DNA of 64,000 nt, from assembly GCF_900119315.1 (NCBI RefSeq), contig NZ_LT827010.1:4001001-4065000 (forward strand), given 5' to 3'. Below the pieces are notes generated by a model. It did no database searches. It was not told the origin of the DNA and saw only the letters and a program-made list of their open reading frames with translations. The DNA is from Actinoplanes sp. SE50/110 (GTDB taxonomy: Bacteria; Actinomycetota; Actinomycetes; Mycobacteriales; Micromonosporaceae). Both the position numbers and the translations under genes were made by a program. This document shows, piece by piece, positions 9,551 to 19,200 of the stretch (position 1 is its first letter; the number at the start of each line of letters is the position of its first letter).

Positions 9551-10360
9551 TCAGGGCAGGTGTTCCAGGAGAACTTCGGTGAGGGCCTCGGGCGTACGCA
9601 GCGGCAGGTAGTGGTCGGCGTTCGGGATGGTTACGGCGTGGGTGTCGGGGATGCGGGCCGCGAGCAGTCGGGCGATGACGCCGATCTCCGGGTGGTCGCG
9701 GTCGCCGTGGACGACCAGTGTCGGTGCGGCGATGTCCGCGAGGTGCGCTTCGGCGTTCTGGCCTGTGACGCATTGCTGTTCGCTGACGATGCGCCGCGCG
9801 GCGTTGTGCGTGACCATCGCGTCGATGAGCTCCCATCCCGGGGCTGTCGGGCCCATGCCTGCCCAGATGGAGAGTTCGAGTTCGGCCAGGGCGCTCACGT
9901 CCCGTTCCCGGCGTGCGGTGGCGTAGGCGCTCAGGTCGGGCTCCTGAGGCCAGCGGTGTCCGCTGACCGAGGCGCCGACCAGGGCGAGCGCGGCGACTCT
10001 CGCGGGGTGGGTGAGGGCGAAGTCCAGCGCGCTTTCCCCGCCCATGCTCAGCCCGACCAGGGCGGCCCGGCGCAGTCCGAAGTAGTCCAGGACGGCGCGC
10101 AAATCATCGACGTCGTTGAACGGCTTGTTCGGTGGCGTGGAGCGGCCCAGGCCTCGGGCGTCATACCGGACCACGTCGTGGTACCGGGCCAGCTCGGGAA
10201 CGATGCGCTCCCACAGTCGGGAGTCCATGCCTGCGCCGTGCAGCAGTACAACCGGGCTGCCGGTGCCAACGCGCTCGGCCCACAGCCGACCGTCGCCGGA
10301 GACCGGGATGGATGCTTCCCGCGGGCCGCCGAGGACCGGCGCGTCGAGATTCGGTGTCAC
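9551..10360 (-). CDS. alpha/beta hydrolase
   Basis: A cytosolic alpha/beta-hydrolase fold enzyme of 269 residues, the usual family length. Visible motifs are the oxyanion segment VVLLHGAG, nucleophile elbow GLSMGG (Ser near residue 116), a late acid in HGDRDH and the catalytic His in ADHYLPL. A cap region rich in Ala and Arg lies between strands 6 and 7. The start is a GTG; a 10-bp palindrome AGAACGTTCT lies at 10375-10384 just upstream and may be a regulator site. The substrate cannot be told from sequence. Confidence 0.85.
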   Translation of the reverse strand: MTPNLDAPVLGGPREASIPVSGDGRLWAERVGTGSPVVLLHGAGMDSRLWERIVPELARYHDVVRYDARGLGRSTPPNKPFNDVDDLRAVLDYFGLRRAALVGLSMGGESALDFALTHPARVAALALVGASVSGHRWPQEPDLSAYATARRERDVSALAELELSIWAGMGPTAPGWELIDAMVTHNAARRIVSEQQCVTGQNAEAHLADIAAPTLVVHGDRDHPEIGVIARLLAARIPDTHAVTIPNADHYLPLRTPEALTEVLLEHLP

Positions 10361-10597
10361 GCTGCGATCATTCCAGAACGTTCTTGGAGCCGGCCGCGTT
10401 CGAAGTGGTGTTGGGTGCCGCGGCGGGCGATGACGACGAGCGGGCCGTCGGTGTGTCCTGAATCATCGTGGCCGCGGGGCGGGCGGGCGCACCGGTCCGG
10501 GCGAACAGGCCGGTGGGTCGATTCTGCTAAAGCTCGGACCGCCCGGTGCCGATCCTGCACCAGCTTGTCCGCGACCGACCGAAGGACCCCCGACGCG

Positions 10598-12247
10598 ATG
10601 CCCCTCAGCTCCCGCCCCGCGGCCGCCGTCCTGGCCACCGCCAGTGCCGTCGCCGCCACCCTGATCGCGGCCACTCCGGCGCACGCGGCCACCGTGACCG
10701 ACACATCCACGACATCCACGACGCTGGCCGCGCCGCAGAGCATGGCGGCCGCCGGCGGCCGTCTGTTCGTCTCCGACGGCAACACCGTCGCCGTCCTCGG
10801 CACCGACGGCGTGACGCAGAAGAGCGTCACCGGGATGTTCGGCGCCCGGGACGTCCTGGCGTCGCCGTCCGGTGACCGGGTCTACGTCGCGCTCAGTCAG
10901 GCCGGCGCCGTCGCCGTTCTGGACACCGCCACCCTGACCGAGGTCGCGCGCTACACCACCGGGCAGTGTCCGGTGCACCTCGCCTTCGCCGGTTCCCGGC
11001 TGTTCTACGGCGCCGGCTGCGACCAGTGGGGCGGCTCCCTCGGCTCGGTCGACGCCGCCACCGGCACCGACCCGCAGACCGTGACGACCGCTCGCATGTA
11101 CTCCGCACCGCTGCTCGACGGTGCCGGGAACACCCTCGTCGCCGGTGTGGGCGGGATCAGCAGCGGTCCGCTCTCCACCTACCGGGTCGACGGGGCGACC
11201 GTCACCCCGCTGGCGCAGAAGGACACCGGGGGGTTCCTGGCCCGGGTCTCGGCCGGCCCCGACGGTACGAAGGTCGCCACGGCGTCCCGCTCGCCGTACC
11301 ACCTGACGCAGTACGACGCCGCCACGCTGGCGGTGGCCGGCTCGTTCGACACGGGCGCGTCCCCGACCGACGTCGCCTACTCGCACCGCGGCGCCATGAT
11401 CGGTGGCGGGGTGGACAGCGGCTCCGGGCCGGACGGGAACATCGTCGCGTTCGACGTCGCCGCGGGCACCCAGGTCCTCGCCGGCAACGCCCACCCGAAG
11501 GCCGCGTACAACCGCCCGGCCCCGGTCGCCGGAACCCTGACCTGGTCCGCCGACGACACTCGGCTCTACGCGATTCTCGACGACTTCACCGGCCGGGCTG
11601 AGCAGCCGCACGTCTACTACCTCGCGCGGGGCTTCGAGACGGTCGCCGCCCCGGCCGCGACCACCACCAAGCTTGCCCTGGTCCAGCCCGCGAAGGCCGG
11701 CGCCAAGGTTCGCGCCACCGCCACCGTGGCCGGCCACCCGGGCGTCCCGGTCCGGTTCGTCCGCACCAGCCCGGCGGGCGCCCTCACCATGACCGCCACC
11801 ACGAACGCGGGCGGCGTGGCGACCGTCGACATCCCGGCACCGGCCGGCGGGACGGTCACCGCCTACTACGACGGCGACGACAGCAACAAGCCGTCGTCCG
11901 CCAAGGCCGCCTACAAGACCGTCACGATCGCCGGGGTCCGCCTCTCCGGGCAGTACAAGACGGTGAAGAAGGTCGCCTACTACCACGACAAGAAGGACGT
12001 CGTCATCAAGGTCGCCGTGTCCTCACCGGTCGCCGGCCGCAAGATCACCATCGTGCTCCAGGGCAAGGCCGGCAGCACGTGGCGGACGGTACAGGCCAAG
12101 GACTTCAGCCTGGACGCTTCCGGCGTCTACTACATCGGGCTGGTCAGCGCGACCAGGAAGGTGCAGTTCCGCGTCATGGTCAAGTTCGCCGGGGATGCCT
12201 ACGGCAAGCCGTCCTCAGCCACCGGCGGGGCCATGACCATCGGCTGA
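10598..12247 (+). CDS. secreted YncE-like beta-propeller protein with Ig-like domain
   Basis: A 549-residue exported protein. The ATG at 10598 has a GAAGGA ribosome-binding site about 11 bases upstream and opens a classical signal peptide ending at PAHAA near residue 30. Residues about 45-345 contain YVTN/YncE-type propeller strands (RLFVSDGNTVAVLGTDG, DRVYVALSQ). Residues about 350-440 form an Ig-like domain (TTKLALVQPAKAGAKVRATATV, written with spaces in the family as bacterial Big_3/Big_5-like), followed by a beta-rich C-terminal domain. It is probably cell-surface or extracellular, but its ligand is unknown. A strong hairpin terminator follows. Confidence 0.8.
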   Translation: MPLSSRPAAAVLATASAVAATLIAATPAHAATVTDTSTTSTTLAAPQSMAAAGGRLFVSDGNTVAVLGTDGVTQKSVTGMFGARDVLASPSGDRVYVALSQAGAVAVLDTATLTEVARYTTGQCPVHLAFAGSRLFYGAGCDQWGGSLGSVDAATGTDPQTVTTARMYSAPLLDGAGNTLVAGVGGISSGPLSTYRVDGATVTPLAQKDTGGFLARVSAGPDGTKVATASRSPYHLTQYDAATLAVAGSFDTGASPTDVAYSHRGAMIGGGVDSGSGPDGNIVAFDVAAGTQVLAGNAHPKAAYNRPAPVAGTLTWSADDTRLYAILDDFTGRAEQPHVYYLARGFETVAAPAATTTKLALVQPAKAGAKVRATATVAGHPGVPVRFVRTSPAGALTMTATTNAGGVATVDIPAPAGGTVTAYYDGDDSNKPSSAKAAYKTVTIAGVRLSGQYKTVKKVAYYHDKKDVVIKVAVSSPVAGRKITIVLQGKAGSTWRTVQAKDFSLDASGVYYIGLVSATRKVQFRVMVKFAGDAYGKPSSATGGAMTIG

Positions 12248-12261
12248 TCGCGACATGCAAC

Positions 12262-12286
12262 AGGGCCGGCGCCCGGCGCCGGCCCT
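12262..12286. terminator. hairpin terminator after the propeller gene
   Basis: AGGGCCGGCGCC and GGCGCCGGCCCT form a near-continuous GC-rich stem 15 bases after the stop codon at 12247. There is no T-tract, as usual in high-GC actinobacteria. Confidence 0.6.
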
Positions 12287-12358
12287 TCCGCATTCTGCGG
12301 GCCACGATGTCGCGATTGGCCGTTCATCGGCGCCCGGAACTGCGCTTGACTCAACCCC

Positions 12359-13213
12359 ATGTCCCCGGTCCGACACCTGTGGCAGATGTATGAGCCCCTG
12401 CACGCGGTCACCTACTTCGCACCGCAGGCCCGGGTGGCTTTCGAGGGCGCCGGGCTGCGAGGGTACTGGCGCGGATACTTCGCGGGGCGAGCGGCTCCGC
12501 TGGGCGCGGTGTCAGCAGCTCCGGTCACCGCACTGTTCTACTCCTTCGCACCCGCCATGGTGGCGCGCGCCGTACCGGAGGTGTGGCAGCGGGTGTCGCC
12601 GGAACAAGCCCTGGCCGCCCGCCTCGACGGCGCGGTGGAGGCGCTGCGGGCCGTCCTGCCGCCGGAGCCGCAGCGCTGGGCGGAGGCCGCCGAGCTGCTG
12701 GAGATCGCGGCCCGCGCGGCGGTGACCGACGGCCGGGCGCTCGGTGCGGCCAACGCCGCGTTGCCGCAGCCCGGCGACACCCTCGCCCGGCTGTGGCGCG
12801 CCGCCACGGTGTTGCGTGAGCATCGGGGGGACGGGCACATCGCCGCGCTGGTCGACGCCGAGATCACCGGCTGCCAGGCGCTCGTGCTGCGCAGCGCCCT
12901 GTTCGGGGGCCGGGAGCAACTGCAACCCAACCGGGGCTGGACCGACAGCGAGTGGGACGCCGCGGCCCGGGCGTTGGCCCAGCGCGGCTGGCTCGACCGG
13001 GAGGGGCGCCCCACCGAGCGGGGCGCTGCCGCACACCGAGGCGTCGAAGCTCGCACCGACCAGCTCGCCGCCCAGCCCTGGACGGCGCTCAGCCCGGCCG
13101 ATCAGAGTCGGCTGGCGCACCTGGTGACGCCGCTGACCGTCGCCGTTGCCGCGGTCGTCCCCTATCCCAACCCGATGGGCGTGCCACGCGCCGGCGGTTC
13201 CTTTCCGCGATGA
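12359..13213 (+). CDS. SCO6745-family protein
   Basis: A 284-residue helical protein with the family start HLWQMYEPLHAVTYFAP, then RGYWRGYFAGRAAPLG and VTALFYSFAPAMVARAVPE, and a winged-helix-like C-terminal segment (TDSEWDAAARALAQRGWLD). These features mark the SCO6745 family, widespread in actinobacteria and without a settled function. The ATG at 12359 lacks an obvious ribosome-binding site. It stands alone between a terminator and a small hypothetical gene. Confidence 0.75.
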   Translation: MSPVRHLWQMYEPLHAVTYFAPQARVAFEGAGLRGYWRGYFAGRAAPLGAVSAAPVTALFYSFAPAMVARAVPEVWQRVSPEQALAARLDGAVEALRAVLPPEPQRWAEAAELLEIAARAAVTDGRALGAANAALPQPGDTLARLWRAATVLREHRGDGHIAALVDAEITGCQALVLRSALFGGREQLQPNRGWTDSEWDAAARALAQRGWLDREGRPTERGAAAHRGVEARTDQLAAQPWTALSPADQSRLAHLVTPLTVAVAAVVPYPNPMGVPRAGGSFPR

Positions 13214-13353
13214 CGGCTCCGTCGAGCGGGTGATGTCGGGCGATAGCCGGCGAAGAGCCGCCCGGTGAATCGTTATCGTCATGATCCCCGGGTGCGCACG
13301 CCAGCCGACTCCGCGCCCGGACCTCCCGGTTGGATAGTGAAGGAGCCGAGGCT

Positions 13354-13545
13354 GTGACCGCCATTGTGAAGTCCGCCGACCTGCCCAGCGGTACGACCGT
13401 CCACGACGAGACCCTGGACCGGTGGTATGTCAAGCGGCTCGTCGGCATGTTCCCCTGGCGCGCGAGCAACGGGGAGAAACTGACCGACTTCGAGGTCGAC
13501 AAATTCCTGCGATCCGGCCGCATCGTGATCACGTATCAGGATTAG
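13354..13545 (+). CDS. small conserved-looking protein, 63 aa
   Basis: A small soluble protein that I do not recognise. The GTG start at 13354 is set by a good AAGGAG site eight bases upstream; a TTG at 13330 is the only earlier option. The chain is mixed alpha/beta with Trp-Tyr-Val and Phe-Pro-Trp motifs (DRWYVKRLVGMFPW), which argues for a folded domain rather than noise. Its end overlaps the end of the convergent SRPBCC gene by 17 bases. Confidence 0.6.
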   Translation: MTAIVKSADLPSGTTVHDETLDRWYVKRLVGMFPWRASNGEKLTDFEVDKFLRSGRIVITYQD

Positions 13546-13996
13546 TGCGCTGCTGAATCCGGTGATACGCCTCGAGGACCGGCGGAATGCCCTCGGTCAG
13601 CATCTTCTTGCGGACCGAGCCGAGCAGCCGCGACATCGCGAACCCGCCGACGCCGGTGAAGCCCGTGTGATGCCAGGTGAACCGGGTGCCCCCGGTGATC
13701 TCTTGGAGCTGATACGTCACGTCGGTGACATCACCCGCGTCTTCGTCGCCCCGCCACGTGTAGTGCAGGGAGTGCGGCGCGGTCACGGAGATCACTTCGC
13801 AGTGGACGATGCCGGCCCAGCCCATGGTCGGCTTGCCGACGAACCGGAACCGCGTGCCCGGTACGGGAGCGAAATCCTCGGGGCGTCCGCCCTGCCCGCT
13901 GGTGGTCCACTGGGCGACCTGCTCCGGATCGGTGAGGACATGCCACACCTCCGCCACGGGGAACGGGTATTCACGGATCACGGCGTACTCGCTCAT
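13529..13996 (-). CDS. SRPBCC (polyketide cyclase-like) family protein
   Basis: A 155-residue START/Bet v1-like protein (MSEYAVIREYPFPVAEVWHVLTDPEQVAQWT, given here as three family marks: PFPVAEVWHVLTDPE start, RFRFVGKP strand, SLHYTW strand). GAGGAG lies upstream of the ATG. Family members bind small hydrophobic ligands or act in detoxification. It is divergent from the TetR regulator at 14093, and the shared 96-bp region carries a strong inverted repeat, so the TetR protein very likely represses both genes and responds to a ligand handled by this protein. Confidence 0.8.
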   Translation of the reverse strand: MSEYAVIREYPFPVAEVWHVLTDPEQVAQWTTSGQGGRPEDFAPVPGTRFRFVGKPTMGWAGIVHCEVISVTAPHSLHYTWRGDEDAGDVTDVTYQLQEITGGTRFTWHHTGFTGVGGFAMSRLLGSVRKKMLTEGIPPVLEAYHRIQQRTNPDT

Positions 13997-14041
13997 CACG
14001 AATCTCCTCGGGATCGGGCATCCCAGCCGGGACGGCAGGAA

Positions 14042-14083
14042 CCTACCTAACGGTAGGTAGACTGTCAACCGGCCGTTAGGTAA
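14042..14083. promoter_or_regulatory. TetR operator, nested inverted repeats
   Basis: Between the divergent SRPBCC and TetR genes, ACCTACC-TAAC-GGTAGGT (14042-14059) is a perfect 7-bp-arm palindrome. Overlapping it, TACCTAACGG (14045-14054) and CCGTTAGGTA (14074-14083) form a perfect 10-bp inverted repeat with 19 bases between. The downstream arm ends nine bases before the tetR-type ATG, so binding would block both starts. Confidence 0.7.
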
Positions 14084-14092
14084 GCTCGTGGC

Positions 14093-14698
14093 ATGGCCAC
14101 CCCACACCGGACCCGCACCGCCGGACGCCGCGACGGAGCGGAGACCCGGGCGCTCGTGCGCCGGATCGCCCTTCGTCTGTTCACCGAACAGGGCTACGAG
14201 GCGACGTCGCTGCGCCAGATCGCCGACGAACTCGGCATCAACAAGGCGTCGCTGTACTACTACTTCGACAGCAAGGAGGCGATCCTGCAGTCGCTGTTCG
14301 ACGAGCGCGGTGTCGAGGCCGAGCAGCTGGTGACCTGGCTGCGTGAGCAGCCCCGCACCCCGGCGCTGCTCACCACGGCGGTCCTGCGCTGGGTGGACTC
14401 CTTCACCGCCGAGAAGCTGCAAGGCATCCGGTTCATGAGCGCCAACCCGCTGCTGGCCCGCACCCTGACCAGCGGACCCGACGGCAACCGCATCGGGGCG
14501 AGCCTGAACCACTTCGTCGACGAGCTGACCACCCTGCTGCCGGACCCGTCACCGCAGAACGTGCTCCTGCTGCGGATGGCGGTGCTCAGCATCAATGCCG
14601 CCGTTCAGGCCGCACCCTCCACCGATCCCGGCGACGAGGTCGTCATCGCCGTCGCCCGGCGGGCCGCACGAGCCGCCCTCAGCGAAATCACGAACTGA
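14093..14698 (+). CDS. TetR-family transcriptional regulator
   Basis: A 201-residue repressor-like protein. Residues about 15-65 form the TetR HTH (ALRLFTEQGYEATSLRQIAD, then LGINKASLYYYFDSKEAIL); the rest is a helical ligand-binding domain. It is divergent from the SRPBCC gene, and the inverted repeats in the 96-bp gap lie directly over its probable promoter, so autorepression and control of the neighbour are expected. No ribosome-binding site is evident; the ATG is close to the operator, which would suit a leaderless or short-leader mRNA. Confidence 0.85.
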   Translation: MATPHRTRTAGRRDGAETRALVRRIALRLFTEQGYEATSLRQIADELGINKASLYYYFDSKEAILQSLFDERGVEAEQLVTWLREQPRTPALLTTAVLRWVDSFTAEKLQGIRFMSANPLLARTLTSGPDGNRIGASLNHFVDELTTLLPDPSPQNVLLLRMAVLSINAAVQAAPSTDPGDEVVIAVARRAARAALSEITN

Positions 14699-14720
14699 GC
14701 CACCCGGCGACCGCCGTATT

Positions 14721-16148
14721 TCAGCCTCGGGCGGTGGTCAGCGGCGCGTGCACCACGATGCCGACCGCGCCGGTGTCCAACCGCCCGTCCGGCTGCAGGG
14801 TGAAGGTCCACCGGGCGTCCGCCACCGAACCCAGGATCACCGCGGCGGAACCCGACTCGGGGCTGGCGATCAGCGTCCGCAGGGCCGCCGCGTCCCGGCC
14901 GGAGGGCGGGGCGGCCAGGAAGAGCGCGCTCGGCGTACCGGAGGCGGAGGCCAGGTCGAGGGCAGCCCGGACCCCGTCGGCGGCCCGGATCCGTCCCGCA
15001 TCGCCGGGCGCGTCACCCAGGCCCACGGTCAGCACGCCGCTCTCCGCCGACCAGGAGTTGGTGGCCAGTTCGGTGGCCCACATCAGCGCGAGAGCGCGGA
15101 TCGCGGCCTTGTCGCCGGTCAGCGAGATGAGACCGTGGCACTGGCCCAGGTCGAGCAGCACCCGGGTCCGGTCCGCGGTACCGATGGTCACCAGGTGCAG
15201 GGTCGGCACCGGTACGGCGAGGTCGACCGGGGCGGCCTGCAGATCGCGCAGCGGTGCCTCCCACGCCCGGCCGTTCTCCAGCACCGTCCACGGCGCGGGC
15301 GGCCGGTCGTCCGGCACGGCCAGTCGCAGCACCATCCGCTCGGCGTCGATCATCACGGCGTACAACAGCGGCAGCGGGCGGCCGGCCTGGTGACAGGCCG
15401 TGGCGACGACGCGCAGCGCCCGGTCCACGGCCCAGTTCGCTGCGGCGTCCACCTGGCTGACCAGCACCGGAGCCGGGGTCCGTTTCAGCCGTGCCGACGG
15501 TGCCGGGATCGCCCCGGCCCGGGGCAGCGGGGAAGCCGGGGCGGTGTCGCCGGCCACCGTGCCACCCGCGGCGCGGCGCCGGCGCAGCAGCAGGCCGGCC
15601 GCGACCGCGCCGGCGAGCAGGAGACCGCCACCCACCAGGCCGAGCACCGGGCCGAGATGGGATCCGGAGCCGCCGGCCGCGTTCGGGGTCGCGGCGGCCG
15701 GGGCCGCCGCCGGCGGCACGCCGGCGCCGGCGCTGGCGGGACCGGCGCTCGCGGCGGCGGGGGCGCTCACGACGGGCAGCGGACCGACGACGATGCCCTT
15801 GCCCTTGGCGTCCTCCGGCAGTTGCAGGATCCAGCCGGCACCGACCTCCTCGGGCTTGGTCATGGCCCGGCCGTCGGGCTGCAGGCGTCCCTGGTTCAGC
15901 CGGAAGATCTCGGCATATCGGTCGCCGTTGCCGAGGAACCGTTCGGCGATCTCGTAGAGGAACTCCGGCTCGCCCTTGTACGACTTCCTGACGACGTAGT
16001 ACTTCACCGACTCCTGGGCGGCGTATGCGACCGGGTGGGCCGGCGGACGGACCGGCTGTTCCGCGGCGACCACACCGGTCAGGCCCAGCACGGCGGCGAC
16101 CAGCAGCAGGGGCAGGGTGGACGGTGTCGGTAGCGCTCGGCTTCGCAT
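14721..16148 (-). CDS. LysM-like membrane protein of the type VII locus
   Basis: A 475-residue protein with an N-terminal signal/anchor (about residues 10-30) and a LysM-like region at about 45-115 (YYVVRKSYKGEPEFLYEIAE, then GNGDRYAEIFRLNQG and GWILQLP). An Ala/Pro-rich linker follows, then one transmembrane helix (GPVLGLVGGGLLLAGAVAAG) with a trailing RRRR and a cytosolic alpha/beta domain. It is divergent from the EssC-like ATPase, 140 bp away. In this setting it may tie the secretion motor to peptidoglycan, taking a role like EccB; that is inference. No EccB, EccD, EccE or mycosin gene is present. Confidence 0.7.
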   Translation of the reverse strand: MRSRALPTPSTLPLLLVAAVLGLTGVVAAEQPVRPPAHPVAYAAQESVKYYVVRKSYKGEPEFLYEIAERFLGNGDRYAEIFRLNQGRLQPDGRAMTKPEEVGAGWILQLPEDAKGKGIVVGPLPVVSAPAAASAGPASAGAGVPPAAAPAAATPNAAGGSGSHLGPVLGLVGGGLLLAGAVAAGLLLRRRRAAGGTVAGDTAPASPLPRAGAIPAPSARLKRTPAPVLVSQVDAAANWAVDRALRVVATACHQAGRPLPLLYAVMIDAERMVLRLAVPDDRPPAPWTVLENGRAWEAPLRDLQAAPVDLAVPVPTLHLVTIGTADRTRVLLDLGQCHGLISLTGDKAAIRALALMWATELATNSWSAESGVLTVGLGDAPGDAGRIRAADGVRAALDLASASGTPSALFLAAPPSGRDAAALRTLIASPESGSAAVILGSVADARWTFTLQPDGRLDTGAVGIVVHAPLTTARG

Positions 16149-16288
16149 GCGATCCCCAGAGACGATTGGACAAACGCGAAAAGACTACGCGAGTGTCGCA
16201 ATGCTCTCGATCACCGCCCGCTCGCGACCACCTTGACCGACTGCTGTGGAATCACGAGTGGACCTCGTGCCGCCCATACGGAGACACT

Positions 16289-19200
16289 GTGCGATTTTTC
16301 CTGACTGTAGTCGATCCGCGAACCAGCGAACACGCCGACGTCGCGGTGACGGCCGACGCCGGCAACCGGATCGGTGATCTCGCACGGGTGCTGCAGACCC
16401 TGATGCGCGACGCCGCCGACCGCACCGCCGGTGCGCTCTATCTGAGCGGTCGGCCGCTCGATCCCGCTCTCACCCTGACCGAGTCGCCACTGCGGGAGGG
16501 AGCCGTCGTCGGCCTGGACGCTCCGGTCGACGGCTCGATCACCGAGATTCCGGGACTCCTCGAGGTACGCGTCACCGGCGGCCCCGCGATCGGTGCGACG
16601 CACCCCCTCGGCGCGGGCGCCGGCGACGTGGGCTCCGGCGACGACTGCTGGGTGTCCGTGCCCGACCCCGGGCTGGCCACCGTGGCCGCGCGCCTGACCG
16701 TCGACCTCAGCGGGGACTGCTGGATCGAGCCGCTCGCCGGGACGATCCTGGAGATCGAGCGGGAGCCGGTCGAGGCGCGGGTCCGGTGGTCGCCCGGCGA
16801 GCAGGTCACGCTCGGCTCGACGATCCTCGAACTCGCCGACTACGTGCTGCCGGACGCGGCCCTGCAGATGTCCGCCGACGACGTCACGATCGACTACAAC
16901 CGTCCACCACGGATTCTCCCGGTGCCGCGGCAGACGCGATTCCGGCTGCCCGCGCCGCCCCAGGAGGCCTCCCGATCCCGGTTGCCGTGGCTGATGGCGC
17001 TGCTGCCCCTGGCCGCCGCGCTCGCGCTGGTGATGATCACCGGCAATACCAGCACGCTCTTCCTGGCTCTGCTCAGCCCGCTGTCGATGCTCGGCAACCA
17101 TCTGGTGAACCGGCGCAACGGCCGGCGTTCGTACACCGAGCAGATGGCCGAGCACCGCACCCGGCGGGCCGGCATCGAAGCCGACATCCGCGAGGCGGTC
17201 CGGCTGGAGCGGCGGGAACGCCGGCACCGGTATCCCGACCCGGCCGCCGTCGCGGGCATCGCGACCGGCCCGCGGCACCGCCTGTGGGAGCGGCGCCGGC
17301 GGGACACCGACTACCTGCGGCTGCGCGTGGGGAGCGCGGTTCAGCCGTCCGAGGTGACCGTCGAGGATCTGGCGCTGGAGGAGCACCGCCGCTCGAGCCG
17401 GTGGAGTTCGGGCGACGTGCCGGTGACGGTCCCGCTCCGCGAGTGCGGTGTGGTCGGCGTCGCGGGTGCGGACGGCACCGCCCGGGCGCTGGGCCGCTGG
17501 GCGGTGGTGCAGGCGGCGGTCCTGCACAGTCCCGACGATCTGCACGTGGTGGTGCTGACCGAGCCGACCGGCCGGGAGTGCTGGGACTGGGCGCGGTGGC
17601 TGCCGCACGCCCGGCCGCCGGGTGCGTCCGGGCCGGCCGTGCTGATCGGCACCGACGCGGACTCGGTGAGCCGCCGGGTCGCCGAACTGCTGGAGATGTG
17701 TGTGCACCGGGCCAGCGTGCGGTCCGAGGCGGGTGAGGTGCCCGCCGGCGAGCCCGACGTACTGGTGGTGCTGGACGGTTCGCGCCGGCTGCGGTCGCTG
17801 CCCGGGGTGGTGCAGTTGCTGCGCGCCGGTCCGGCGGTCGGCATCCACGCACTGTGCCTGGACGACGATCGGCGGCTGCTGCCGGCCGAGTGCCAGGCGG
17901 TGGTCGAGGTCACCGGCGGCGGCCTGCGGGTGACCCAGGCCGGCAGCGACGAGATCGCCGGCGTGCGCCCGGACTTCCTCGACCCCGGATGGTGTGCCCG
18001 GGTGGCCCGGGCGCTGGCCCCGCTGCGGGACGTCAGCGACGACGACGAGGACGCCGTGCTGCCCGCCTCCAGCCGCCTGCTGCAGGTGCTGGCCCTGGAG
18101 CCGCCGGCCGCGGACACCATCCTGGCCCGCTGGCGGATGGGTGGCCGCAGCACGGCCGTGGTGGTCGGCGAGTCCTACGACGGCCCGTTCGAGATCGACC
18201 TGCGGCGCGACGGCCCGCACGGCCTGATCGCCGGCACCACGGGCGCGGGCAAGTCGGAGCTGCTGCAGACCGTGGTGGCGTCGCTGGCCGTCGCCAACCG
18301 GCCGGACGCGATGACGTTCGTGCTCGTCGACTACAAGGGCGGCAGTGCCTTCGGTGACTGCGTACGCCTCCCGCACACCGTCGGCATGGTCACCGACCTG
18401 GACGAACATCTGGTCCGGCGGGCGCTGGAGTCGCTGGGCGCCGAGTTGCGGCGGCGTGAGCATCTGCTGGCCGCGGCGGGGGCCAAGGACATCGACGACT
18501 ACGTCCGGGCCGCCGACCGTGATCCCGGCCGCGCCCCGCTGCCCCGGCTGCTCATCGTCATCGACGAGTTCGCGTCGATGGTCCGTGACCTGCCGGACTT
18601 CGTCACCGGGCTGGTCAACATCGCGCAGCGGGGCCGCTCGCTCGGCATCCATCTGCTGCTGGCGACCCAGCGTCCCGGTGGTGTGGTGTCCCCGGAGATC
18701 CGGGCGAACACGAACCTGCGGATCGCCCTGCGGGTCACCGACACCTCGGAGAGCCAGGATGTGATCAACGCCCCGGACGCGGCGCGGATCAGCAAGAGCA
18801 CACCGGGCCGGGCGTACGTGCGGCTCGGGCACGCCTCCCTCGTGCCGTTCCAGGCGGCGCGGGTCGGCGGCCGCCGGTCCGGCCGGCGCTCGGCCGACCT
18901 GCCCGACCCGTCGGTACGCCCGCTGGGCTGGGCCGACCTGGGCCGCATTCCCGAGGACGGGCCGGTGGAGCGTCGCGACGACCGGGACGACGTCACCGAC
19001 CTGCAGGTGCTGGTGGCGGCGATCAGCGCGGCCGCCGAGGCCGGTGGCATCCCGCCGCAGCACAGTCCGTGGCTGCCGGCGCTGCCGGAGAGCCTCGGCG
19101 TGGAGACGCTGCGGGCGGACGCGGGTGCCCCCTACGGCGTCGACGACCTGCCCGCCGAGCAGGCCAGGCACACCGCCGTGGTGGAGCTGGAGCGGTTCGG

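Noticed and set aside
9338..12247. A 969-residue forward protein
   Set aside because: The first 420 codons are antisense to the alpha/beta hydrolase and lack coding character; the signal peptide and ribosome-binding site set the real start at 10598.
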